A stretch of DNA of 64,000 nucleotides, taken from the NCBI GenBank assembly GCA_932182025.1, contig CAKNXK010000023.1, positions 62,001-126,000 on the forward strand. Direction: 5' to 3'. Of this stretch, positions 52,589-60,625 are shown in pieces; within the stretch, counting starts at the first letter, position 1; every line of letters begins with the position of its first letter. Source of the DNA: an uncultured Candidatus Melainabacteria bacterium. GTDB taxonomy: Bacteria > Cyanobacteriota > Vampirovibrionia > Gastranaerophilales > Gastranaerophilaceae. Made by a program: the position numbers and the translations under genes. The notes below the pieces were generated by a model. It was not told the origin of the DNA and did not search any database. It saw only the letters and a list, made by a program, of their open reading frames with translations.

Positions 52589-53995
52589 TTGTTACAAAAA
52601 AGGCAATTTTTCATATACAAAAAACTTTATATATATAAGGTTAGATTTATAGGGTTATTATTAGTTATGGTTGCACCAATTTCAGCATTAGCAAATATGG
52701 AAATGTCTCTCTACGGAGGGTTTGGACCAAATGCAGCGGCTCCTAGTTATATGAACAACTATATGGGCGGTGTAAATATGTTTAATAATTTGGCTGCAAA
52801 TCCATATACATTCAACAATTTTAATTCCGGCAACCCTTATGCACAAATGCCTGCAAACTATTCTGCAAGCTCACAGATTGCACAACCTCAACAACAGCAG
52901 GCGCAAACTACAACAGCAAGCAAGTCTGATTTAGACACATTAGTTGATTATTACAAAAAAAATAGTGTTCTTGAAGAAGGATTAGGAGGAGCAGCTTTTG
53001 GCGGTTTAACATTCGCTGCAATGGAAAACCCTCAAACATTAGCTCACCCTATTAATGCATTTAAAGCAACAGGCGCTGCTGATAAACTTTTCAAAGAAGC
53101 AATGGAAGCAAGTTCTGGAGCTAAAGCATTATGGAAAAACAGCCCTTCAATAATGCAGGATGCTTATTCTCAGTTATACAGAGTAACAAGAAACGGCGAA
53201 GGTAAATGGTTCTATTCAAAATGGTTTGTAGAACCAATGGCTGCTACTGAGAAAGAAGCTTTGCAAAAAATAATGACAGATGCCATCAAATCAGGCGATA
53301 AAGAAGCAATTCAGCTTGCAACAGAGCAATTAAGAGCAGCTTCTAAATGCAACGGCAGATTACCGCAGGCTTGGAACGCTGTCAAAGGTTTCTTCACCGG
53401 AAATAAAACAGCAATGAAAACTCCGACTGAATTAGCAAATGAAGCTTTAACAAGCGGTGCTGCTCAAAAAGCAGTCGCAAATCAAGGTCTAAGCTTTGCT
53501 AAAAAATGCTTAAGCGAAGGTAAAGGATGGTTCTTATTCGATATGATTTTCTCATCAGGAAAAATTTGGACAGCATTTACACACAAAGACGGCGGTGTAG
53601 AAACAGGTCTTGCTCAAACAGGACAATCTGTTGTAAAAGCTGCAGGTAATGCATTCGGATGGGTTGCAGGTAAAGCTGTCGGCGGATGGGCAGGTGCTAA
53701 ACTTGGAGCAATGATTGGTTCAGCTTACCCTGGTGTTGGTACTGCAATCGGAGCAGTAGTTGGATTTATCGGAGGTTCACTCGGTATGTGGGCTATGGGT
53801 AAAGCAACTAAGGCTGTTGTTGGTGAAGATATAGCAACCGGTCTTGAAGCTAAAGATAAGAAATCAACTCCGGAAGGTCAGCAAGAATTACTAAGCCTTG
53901 TTGTTCAAAGAGCACAATCAGGTGAAAAAGTTCCTGAGAATGTAATGAAAGCTGCTCAAAATCTTGCAAACGGGCTTGAGTTACAGCGTGCATAA
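52589..53995 (+). CDS. Secreted glycine-zipper protein (468 aa), unknown
   Basis: A signal-peptide-like N-terminus (basic first residues, hydrophobic FIGLLLVMVAPI, then SALA-N) begins at TTG 52589; later ATGs would lose it. Next come an Asn/Met/Tyr/Gln-rich low-complexity region (about 40-110) and a helical middle. Residues ~355-405 form an extended glycine zipper (GKAVGGWAGAKLGAMIGSA; GVGTAIGAVVGFIGGSLG) of the kind that inserts in membranes or oligomerises. I do not recognise the family. No strong ribosome site is visible. It is divergent from the papain-like giant and 33 bases before ilvD. Confidence 0.6.
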   Translation: MLQKRQFFIYKKLYIYKVRFIGLLLVMVAPISALANMEMSLYGGFGPNAAAPSYMNNYMGGVNMFNNLAANPYTFNNFNSGNPYAQMPANYSASSQIAQPQQQQAQTTTASKSDLDTLVDYYKKNSVLEEGLGGAAFGGLTFAAMENPQTLAHPINAFKATGAADKLFKEAMEASSGAKALWKNSPSIMQDAYSQLYRVTRNGEGKWFYSKWFVEPMAATEKEALQKIMTDAIKSGDKEAIQLATEQLRAASKCNGRLPQAWNAVKGFFTGNKTAMKTPTELANEALTSGAAQKAVANQGLSFAKKCLSEGKGWFLFDMIFSSGKIWTAFTHKDGGVETGLAQTGQSVVKAAGNAFGWVAGKAVGGWAGAKLGAMIGSAYPGVGTAIGAVVGFIGGSLGMWAMGKATKAVVGEDIATGLEAKDKKSTPEGQQELLSLVVQRAQSGEKVPENVMKAAQNLANGLELQRA

Positions 53996-54028
53996 TTTTC
54001 GTGCTAAAATCTAATTAGCGAGGAAATT

Positions 54029-55684
54029 ATGCGAAGTGACAATATAAAAAAAGGAGTTGCAAGAACTCCTCACAGAAGCCTTCTTATGGCAACAGGAGTA
54101 AGCAAAAAGAATATGAGCTCACCGTTTATCGGTATAGCAAGCTCGTTTTCTGACTTAGTTCCGGGACATATTGGAATGCGTGATTTGGAACGTCAAATCG
54201 AAAAAGGCATCCACACAGGCGGAGGACAATCGTTTATCTTTGGAGTTCCTGCAGTATGTGACGGTATTGCAATGGGACACGACGGTATGCGCTACTCGCT
54301 TCCTTCGCGTGATTTGATTGCTGATTGTATTGAAACAGTTGCCAATTCTCATCAGCTTGACGGACTAGTTCTTCTTTCAAACTGTGACAAAATCACTCCA
54401 GCAATGCTTATTGCAGCTGCAAGGCTAAATATCCCGTCAATTATTGTTACAGCAGGTCCAATGCTTGACGGTGAAAGCAAATGCGAAAAACTCACCATGA
54501 TTAAAGGCGCATTTGAAGCAATAGGAAAATTCCGTAATGGAGTTATTGATGAAGAACGTCTTTTAGAACTGGAAGAAGCATCTTGCCCTTCAGCAGGCTC
54601 TTGTCAGGGGCTTTATACAGCTAACACAATGGCTTGTTTAACAGAAGTTATGGGAATGAGCCTTCCGTTCTGTGCAACTTCTGCTGCTGTATCTTCCCAC
54701 AAGCGCCGAATCGCTTTTGAAAGCGGGATGCAAATAGTTGAACTTGTTAAACAAGATAAAAAACCTTTAAATATTATTACAAAAGACTCTCTTAGAAATG
54801 CTATAATTGCAGATTTAGCATTAGGCGGGTCTACAAATTCATTCTTGCATATCTTAGCATTAGCAAACGCTGCAGGAATAGATGTCTCTCTCACCGATTT
54901 TGAAGAGCTTTCAGGTCAAATCCACCAGATTGTTAAATTGGAACCGTCTTCCAATATTACGATGAGCGGATTTTACCAAGCAGGCGGGGTAAACGCTTTA
55001 TTAAAAGTTCTTTTAAGAGATTTGAAACTGTTCAAAGACTCAACTGGTGCAGCTCTTCAAAAAACTTCAGAACTCGTTAAAGATGCTTATGTGGACTCAT
55101 CTGTAATCCATAATTACAATGAGCCGTTTACAACAAAACCGGGACTTGGAGTTTTGAGAGGAAACATTGCTCCGCAAGGCTCTGTAATCAAGATTTCTGC
55201 AGTTGATGAGAGCTGCTATGAGTTTACGGGCAAAGCAAAAGTTTTTGACTCGGAAGAAGAAGCAATGAGCGCTTTGGAAAACAACTTAATCAAAGAAGGC
55301 GATGTTATCGTTATCCGCTACGAAGGACCTAAAGGTGGTCCAGGAATGAGAGAAATGCTCGCTCCGACTTCACTCCTTGTAGGAAAAGGCTTAGGAACAA
55401 AAGCGGCGTTGATCACTGACGGAAGATTTTCAGGCGGAACAAGAGGAATCTGTGTCGGACATATTTGCCCTGAAGCAGCGGACGGCGGAGTAATAGCACT
55501 TATCGAAGATGGTGATATAATAGAAATCGATATCAACAAACGTGCGCTTAAACTAAAAGTCGACGAAACCACTCTTGAAGCTCGCAGAAGAAACTTCACA
55601 CCAAAAGAATGTAAAGTTAAATCAGGCTACCTTGCAAAATATGCAAGAACAGTTCAAGATGCTTCGCATGGAGCTATTGTGTAA
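54029..55684 (+). CDS. ilvD: Dihydroxy-acid dehydratase
   Basis: IlvD dehydrates 2,3-dihydroxy-isovalerate and -methylvalerate in valine/isoleucine synthesis with an Fe-S cluster. The cluster cysteines are visible in SNCDKITPAM and PSAGSCQGLYTANTM, together with GGSTNSFLH and the C-terminal TDGRFSGGTRG. The 551-aa length fits the ~555-aa short form. GAGG precedes the ATG. No other ilv or leu genes are adjacent. Confidence 0.96.
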   Translation: MRSDNIKKGVARTPHRSLLMATGVSKKNMSSPFIGIASSFSDLVPGHIGMRDLERQIEKGIHTGGGQSFIFGVPAVCDGIAMGHDGMRYSLPSRDLIADCIETVANSHQLDGLVLLSNCDKITPAMLIAAARLNIPSIIVTAGPMLDGESKCEKLTMIKGAFEAIGKFRNGVIDEERLLELEEASCPSAGSCQGLYTANTMACLTEVMGMSLPFCATSAAVSSHKRRIAFESGMQIVELVKQDKKPLNIITKDSLRNAIIADLALGGSTNSFLHILALANAAGIDVSLTDFEELSGQIHQIVKLEPSSNITMSGFYQAGGVNALLKVLLRDLKLFKDSTGAALQKTSELVKDAYVDSSVIHNYNEPFTTKPGLGVLRGNIAPQGSVIKISAVDESCYEFTGKAKVFDSEEEAMSALENNLIKEGDVIVIRYEGPKGGPGMREMLAPTSLLVGKGLGTKAALITDGRFSGGTRGICVGHICPEAADGGVIALIEDGDIIEIDINKRALKLKVDETTLEARRRNFTPKECKVKSGYLAKYARTVQDASHGAIV

Positions 55685-56491
55685 ATATACATACCTTTTT
55701 CAAAATTTCTTGAAACTCTTTTGGGGTATTTTTAATAAGTTCAATAGGATTTGATTTAATTTCACATCCCTTCAAGCTTGCACATATAAATTTCGTCAAT
55801 GTTTCACTAAAAACTTCAAGATACTGATTATAAGGTTTCGTTGCATATTCACCTAAAATATCATATACTATTGAGTTTTCGTTATCTAAAAGTCTCTTAT
55901 TCTGAAGTGTCTTTATAATATTAAAACCACTTCTTTTTTCATCTTGTATAGGATATATAGCATTCAAATGCACACACTCACCGCCATAGCCAAATTGCCT
56001 AAAGATTAAATCCAATTGCAAGCTATGTATCCATTCATGGATATAAGGCGCTAAAAAATGCGGAGAACTTGTTTTTTTGTTTCGTATTGAGACTCAGTCA
56101 TTAAATCAGTATCGTGTAAATTCAGATTATTACCAAAGAAGATCGAACGTCCCAGAAAAGGGTAATCATTTGATAAAACTTCTTTGGTATCAGGGATACA
56201 AAAATTAAGAGCAGAATTTATATCCGTCAAGCCTTCTCTTTGGTATTGAACAATTGCTGGAGGAAATGTTAGTTGCAATTTTAATTTTTTAGACAATTCT
56301 TCAAAAATTTTTGCACATAAACTATTAACAAATGCTGAAGTTTTGTTCAATTGAAATTGAGCTTCTGTACCATAATTTTTAACAAAAAACGTTTCTACTT
56401 TTGAGGGATTTACAAATCTTTCTTCAAATATTATTCTTGTAGTAATTCCTTGTTTAAAATTAGTAACATCTTTATTATTAGAAATATTCAT
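55674..56491 (-). pseudogene. HEWIH putative zinc metallopeptidase, interrupted by a -1 frameshift at A7
   Basis: Two abutting minus-strand frames make one protein of about 270 aa when joined by a -1 shift. The first runs from ATG 56491 (MNISNNKDVTNFK) to a stop at 56051. The A7 run (T7 on the plus strand, 56072-56078) is read in phase as A-AAA-AAA, the classical -1 slippery heptamer. After the shift the frame reads APYIHEWIHSLQLD, a zinc HExxH motif, and about 72 residues later EVFSE, where gluzincins place a third ligand. It could be a programmed shift, slippage-tolerant, phase-variable, a real pseudogene or an assembly indel. It overlaps ilvD by 11 bases tail to tail. Confidence 0.7.
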
Positions 56492-56501
56492 AACAAAGAT
56501 A

Positions 56502-56529
56502 AATAACAAAAATAAATACTTTTGTTATT
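56502..56529. promoter_or_regulatory. Perfect 10-bp inverted repeat in the divergent region at 56.5 kb
   Basis: AATAACAAAA (56502-56511) and TTTTGTTATT (56520-56529) flank an 8-base spacer. It lies 10 bases upstream of the minus-strand ATG and ~105 before the plus-strand small-gene cluster, suiting an operator that controls both. Confidence 0.45.
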
Positions 56530-56634
56530 ATGTAAATTAATGTAAACAAACAATACACATTCTATTTGACTTATAAATTTATTTTTTTTAATATAAACAC
56601 AAAATTATCACCATCAACGAACTAGGGATTTAGA

Positions 56635-57145
56635 ATGAAAGTATCACAAATTAATAATGTAGATTTTGGTAAAGCAAAGCTGTTAGATAGAAGAATGCTG
56701 CAAAAAGGCGACAGCGCATTAAAGAATTTAAACGGTCCTTATGAAATTAAACAAGCAAAAAAAATGTGTTGCATATTTCACCGCTGATAATGTTGGTATT
56801 GCAGCCCTTGCTGCTCAAATTCCAGGTGGAGATGAATTGCTTCTTTCTGGTGTAGAAGCATTAATGGCAGGAGCAATTGTTAATGGGATCTATGGTTTTA
56901 GTTTGAGCAAGACCTTTATGAGTAGTATGGTTTCTGCATATCTAGGAAACAAGGTGGGTATGACTGCCTTTAAGCTTACTTCAAAGGCAGTAACTTGGAT
57001 TCCAGGAATAGGAAATGCAGTAAATGCTACTGTTGCTGGAGCAACAACATATGCTCTGGGAAACTTTATAATTGATCAATGTGAGAAAATTCAAAAAGAG
57101 CTTGAAAGAGGTAAAAAAATTGATGAAATATTAAGGGGATTATAA
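56635..57145 (+). pseudogene. Unknown ~169-aa protein interrupted at an A8 run
   Basis: ATG 56635 starts MKVSQINNVDFGKAKLLD, but the frame stops at 56787. If one A is removed from the A8 tract at 56757-56764, it fuses in frame to the longer downstream frame (CVAYFTADNVG and onwards) that ends at 57145. The fused protein has an alanine/glycine-rich C-terminal part with glycine-zipper-like helices (GIGNAVNATVAGATTYALG). I do not recognise it. The gene is followed nine bases later by another small gene with a strong ribosome site. Confidence 0.6.
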
Positions 57146-57154
57146 AGGAGTTTT

Positions 57155-57502
57155 ATGATAAATGCGATAAACTTAACACAGAACAAAAATTTATTTCCAA
57201 GTTTTAAAAAAAATAATCAAAAATATATAGAAACATTACGTATTCATGATGAATTAAATAAAAAAGTTGAAGATATTGATGATTTCAGTTTTGCTCTTTT
57301 TTTATTAAGCCTACCATTTATTTATCCATTAATTAAAAAAATTGATTCAGAAAAAATGAGTAAAGGCGAAAAGTTTGGAGCCGGATTACTGGTTATGAGT
57401 TTTATCACTATGGTTACAGTAAGTATTAAAAAATTTAAATTATTCAACAATGGTGAATATAAAGGAGGAAAAAATGATCCACAAAATAATTCCACAAAGT
57501 AA
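57155..57502 (+). CDS. Small membrane protein (115 aa), unknown
   Basis: Ribosome site AAAGGAG lies six bases before the ATG. The protein begins MINAINLTQNKNLFPSFKKN and has two hydrophobic helices (about 47-63 and 78-95) with a charged loop between. No family is recognised. Its last 29 bases overlap the next gene, so the two are translationally coupled. Confidence 0.65.
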   Translation: MINAINLTQNKNLFPSFKKNNQKYIETLRIHDELNKKVEDIDDFSFALFLLSLPFIYPLIKKIDSEKMSKGEKFGAGLLVMSFITMVTVSIKKFKLFNNGEYKGGKNDPQNNSTK

Positions 57503-57860
57503 AATAAATATTCCTATTATAAAAAAAAGTTTGCAAAAACAAAGCTCGCTAATCAATGTTAATGGAGGTTCAATTCCAAATATAATAACTACAATGATTA
57601 TTCCTGGAGGTATTACCAAAAAAGAATCTTTTGTTTATCAACTTACTGGTAAAATGCCTAAAAGTGTAAAAGATAGATGGTATGAAGCAGGTTCAAATAA
57701 TAGAATTCCTCAAGAAGGGGATCAGGAAATTAAGTTTGGTGATCATATAGCGGGTGATTCCGATTTTGAACCGCATGATATTGATTTAAGTGATTATTCA
57801 GGATTATCAACAGGTGATGACCATTCAGAATTGGGCGATATAATAAATGAAATTATATAA
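57474..57860 (+). CDS. Small acidic protein (128 aa), unknown
   Basis: AAGGAGG lies before ATG 57474, inside the end of the previous gene. The sequence opens MIHKIIPQSKINIPIIKKS, has a central VKDRWYEAG segment and an acidic tail rich in Asp, Ser and His (about 90-125). No membrane segment or family is recognised. The following gene starts 14 bases before its stop. A partner or immunity role next to the membrane proteins is conceivable but unsupported. Confidence 0.6.
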   Translation: MIHKIIPQSKINIPIIKKSLQKQSSLINVNGGSIPNIITTMIIPGGITKKESFVYQLTGKMPKSVKDRWYEAGSNNRIPQEGDQEIKFGDHIAGDSDFEPHDIDLSDYSGLSTGDDHSELGDIINEII

Positions 57861-58128
57861 CACTTCACTAAATAACGTAAGATTTTGTTCTTCGTCCAAA
57901 CAGAAAGATAAAAGTTCAAAGATAACCTTTAAAGATGTGGCTATTGCCACAACTTTATTAGGTTTTGCTTGTAAAGAAACCAATTATGAAGATTTGATAA
58001 TTAACAGTAAAACCAAGCAAAACTCTTTGCCTAAAAGCATTGCGAACTGGATTTATATCATAGGAATAGGCAGCCTCCTAATTACATTTCTTAACGATAT
58101 TAATAAAAAATGGTTAAAAAATCTTTAA
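57847..58128 (+). CDS. Small membrane protein (93 aa), unknown
   Basis: The gene overlaps the previous stop by 14 bases. It begins MKLYNTSLNNVRFCSSS, has a moderately hydrophobic stretch around 32-42, and one clear membrane helix near the C-terminus (WIYIIGIGSLLITFL, about 69-83). No family is recognised. It closes a four-gene plus-strand cluster of small unknowns that begins at 56635. Confidence 0.55.
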   Translation: MKLYNTSLNNVRFCSSSKQKDKSSKITFKDVAIATTLLGFACKETNYEDLIINSKTKQNSLPKSIANWIYIIGIGSLLITFLNDINKKWLKNL

Positions 58129-58159
58129 TTTTACAAAATATTTATGCTAAAACTATAAA

Positions 58160-58657
58160 ATGAAAAATAAACATCAGCTTCGCAAATGGGCTAAAGAAGA
58201 ACGCAAAAAATATTGCTGTGACTCTGTTTTAATCAAAAAACTTATTGAAACAGAAGAATATAAGCAGGCAAAAAACATTATGATTTTTTATCCTTTAAAA
58301 GATGAAATTAATCTTTTACCCCTTTTAAAAGACAAAACTAAAAACTTTTACCTACCTAAAATTGACGGAGAAAACCTGCTCTGTTGTTCATACTCAGAAG
58401 GAGAAGAACTCTGTGAATCTTGTTTTAAAACAAAAGAACCGCGTGTCTCAACAAACACTAATCCTGATTTAGTTATAGTTCCGGCTCTTGCAGTCGATAA
58501 AAACAACTACCGATTAGGCTACGGCGGCGGATTTTATGACAGGTATTTAGCAAAACAAGACTGTAAGACAATAGTCTGTATTCCAAAAGAAATGGTTATT
58601 GAAACCATTTACCCAGACGAATTCGATATCGCTGTTTATAAAGTCATAACCGACTAG
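58160..58657 (+). CDS. ygfA: 5-formyltetrahydrofolate cyclo-ligase
   Basis: This ATP-dependent enzyme recycles 5-formyl-THF to 5,10-methenyl-THF. The 165-aa protein has the basic N-terminus (KHQLRKWAKEERK), a FYPLKDEINL segment and the nucleotide/folate motif LGYGGGFYDRYLA. There is no ribosome site before the ATG; a TATGCT box at 58143-58148 would allow a leaderless transcript. It overlaps the convergent gene by four bases. It joins glyA, gcvPB and trmFO as a folate-cycle gene in this window. Confidence 0.9.
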   Translation: MKNKHQLRKWAKEERKKYCCDSVLIKKLIETEEYKQAKNIMIFYPLKDEINLLPLLKDKTKNFYLPKIDGENLLCCSYSEGEELCESCFKTKEPRVSTNTNPDLVIVPALAVDKNNYRLGYGGGFYDRYLAKQDCKTIVCIPKEMVIETIYPDEFDIAVYKVITD

Positions 58658-59865
58658 AAAAACATCTGCATTGCACAAGGAAGAGGTTTATTAAAATTAT
58701 AATCAACAGGACACAATGATTGATCGTAAGTTACATGATCATTATCAACTGACACAAGTTCATTGTGCTCAACTCCATACTGAAAATCATAAGTATGTTT
58801 CATAGCATCCTGATTTTTCTCAAGTTTGAAATAATTATTAGTACCAACTGTGTCATTCTGATTCAAACCTAAATCTGCAAAATCCGGCATATTAATAACA
58901 AATTCATTTAAATGATTAAGCTTTGATTCAGCTGTATTATGCTTAATAAATTCATATACAGCAGTATTTGAATTATGGTGATAGTATCTTATTGGAGCAG
59001 AATTTCTGCAATTATTTCTGGTTAGATATGTATCTATCATTGCAAGAGTTCCCAGCGCAAAAGGATTATTTAATCCTCTTGTTTCAGGCGCAGCCATTTT
59101 TATAATAAAAGATTCTCCTGAAGGTGTTGTAACTTTAAACACATTCTTATCTGATTTCCCATCAACAAAATTTTCGAACTTAAAAACTTGTCCGTTAATA
59201 TTTAAGTCTGAAATCTCTTTCTTGGTCTTAAACCCAATATCAGCAAACGTACGTAAATAATCAACTATTATATGGTAATTATCTCTACCGATACTATCAG
59301 GAATAATCCCCAGTTCAAAATCATCGTTATGATATAGCTCCCTATGTTTTTCCAATAAAATTCTTTCATTCCAATCCGGTCTGATTTTTAGCAATTCGGA
59401 TACAGATGAAGCATTCTGAACACGTGTTGCAATATAATTTTCATGCGCTGCTCTATATGGATTACCGTAAGAAAAAATATTTAAAATATCTGATGATTGA
59501 GGTAGCTTTTCTTTTAAAGCTTTTGCAATATGTTTAATTTGACGAGGTTGAGAGATTATACTATCAATAAAATTATACCCCTCTGTTTTATCAGAAAGAA
59601 TATGACGGATTAAAGATTCCATATTTTCTGCAGGAGCATCAATTTTAAGAAACGAATTAATCGCAGGTATCTTATCGTGTGACATAAACCATTTATAATC
59701 ACTCATCAAAGCTGAAAGCTGCTTTCCGCCTCTAAATCCTAAATTAGCAGCATAGACTTTTTGCTCTTCTTTTTGTTCTATATCTGCAGGCGGTGTAGAA
59801 ACGTTCTTTGATACACCGTAGTGTTTTGGAGTAAAAGTTTGTATATTAACAGCATTAACTTTCAT
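58654..59865 (-). CDS. Unknown protein with possible kinase-like fold (403 aa)
   Basis: It starts MKVNAVNIQTFTPKHYG. Residues 241-258 (NVFKVTTPSGESFIIKMA) look like the first strands of a protein-kinase or aminoglycoside-phosphotransferase fold with a candidate ATP lysine at 256, and VYEFIKHN (303-310) resembles the hinge. A late DNDHVTYD could be a metal site, but no canonical HxD catalytic loop is evident, so it may be a pseudokinase or a different fold. It lies eight bases after the coiled-coil gene upstream on the same strand. Confidence 0.5.
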   Translation of the reverse strand: MKVNAVNIQTFTPKHYGVSKNVSTPPADIEQKEEQKVYAANLGFRGGKQLSALMSDYKWFMSHDKIPAINSFLKIDAPAENMESLIRHILSDKTEGYNFIDSIISQPRQIKHIAKALKEKLPQSSDILNIFSYGNPYRAAHENYIATRVQNASSVSELLKIRPDWNERILLEKHRELYHNDDFELGIIPDSIGRDNYHIIVDYLRTFADIGFKTKKEISDLNINGQVFKFENFVDGKSDKNVFKVTTPSGESFIIKMAAPETRGLNNPFALGTLAMIDTYLTRNNCRNSAPIRYYHHNSNTAVYEFIKHNTAESKLNHLNEFVINMPDFADLGLNQNDTVGTNNYFKLEKNQDAMKHTYDFQYGVEHNELVSVDNDHVTYDQSLCPVDYNFNKPLPCAMQMFF

Positions 59866-59873
59866 TATTAATC

Positions 59874-60203
59874 CTATAATTGATACGAGAACGACCTTTG
59901 AATAGCACTGTCTACAGCACCCTTACAAGAGTCAAGTTCTGCTTTAACCATATTCAAGCGGCTTTGGTATTCCTGCATTTGTAAATCTAAACGTTTTTCA
60001 AGTTGCGACAACTTATCCCTTCGAGCTTCCAGTTGCTTGACTGCGGGGTTTTCGGGGTCTAAATCATTACCCAGTGATAAAATCTCATCAGAAGAAGCAA
60101 CAAGTTCCATCTTCGCGGTAGCAATCCACTGAATTTTTGTCTCCAATGTCATTTGGTACGCTGTCAGGTACATCATTCTGAAAGTTGACGTAATTAATCC
60201 CAT
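59874..60203 (-). CDS. Coiled-coil protein with flagellin-like bookends, short form (109 aa)
   Basis: GGAAGGAC precedes ATG 60203 (MGLITSTFRMMYLTAYQ); an in-frame ATG at 60251 lacks a site. The whole protein is helical, with a heptad-rich C-terminal half. Its N-terminal pattern MG-x3-S-x2-R-x3-L and C-terminal V-D-x2-[IV]-x2-S-F are shared with the 559-aa protein encoded at 61822-63501, so the two look like paralogs with and without a large central domain. No signal peptide is visible. Confidence 0.65.
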   Translation of the reverse strand: MGLITSTFRMMYLTAYQMTLETKIQWIATAKMELVASSDEILSLGNDLDPENPAVKQLEARRDKLSQLEKRLDLQMQEYQSRLNMVKAELDSCKGAVDSAIQRSFSYQL

Positions 60204-60254
60204 AACACTTGTCCTTCCGGTATTTGGTATCAGGCCAATAAACCCAACCACCGC

Positions 60255-60524
60255 TTATCTTTGTTCATTTAGGTTTTTGCCTTTCAGGAATGTGTGTTCG
60301 TTACTTTCCGCAATTAAGCTTTCCATTTTGTAGAGCTGGTGCTTATGGTAATTTACACGGTACTTCGCCATTTTTAGTTTTTGCCTTATGGTAAGCATAT
60401 CCTTTAGGCTTCCCAGTAAACTCATCAACAATGCCTTGAACGGGTTGTTCCGTCTGAAAAACGATTGGGCAAAGTTCATGAAATTCACTAACCGTTTGAA
60501 TGTATCTTGCAGCTCTTCACGCAT
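60255..60524 (-). CDS. Small basic helical protein (89 aa), unknown
   Basis: A GGAG site lies about ten bases before the ATG. The product is helical and very basic (MREELQDTFKRLVNFMNFAQSFF; many Lys/Arg in the second half). It has no recognised family. A TACATGT/ACATGTA inverted repeat and a TATTAT-like box lie just upstream. It may be a chaperone or partner for the helical proteins encoded beside it. Confidence 0.55.
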   Translation of the reverse strand: MREELQDTFKRLVNFMNFAQSFFRRNNPFKALLMSLLGSLKDMLTIRQKLKMAKYRVNYHKHQLYKMESLIAESNEHTFLKGKNLNEQR

Positions 60525-60552
60525 AGGTACGTTCTCCTACACAATTAGAGTC

Positions 60553-60574
60553 TACATGTATAATAAAACATGTA
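60553..60574. promoter_or_regulatory. Inverted repeat TACATGT-N8-ACATGTA
   Basis: The two perfect 7-base arms (60553-60559 and 60568-60574) flank ATAATAAA, which on the minus strand reads TTTATTAT and could be a -10 region. It lies 29 bases upstream of the minus-strand 89-aa gene and is a candidate operator. Confidence 0.45.
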
Positions 60575-60625
60575 AAACCATTTAATTGCTGTATTTCAAA
60601 TCTTTTTGTTACATTTGTTAACATG

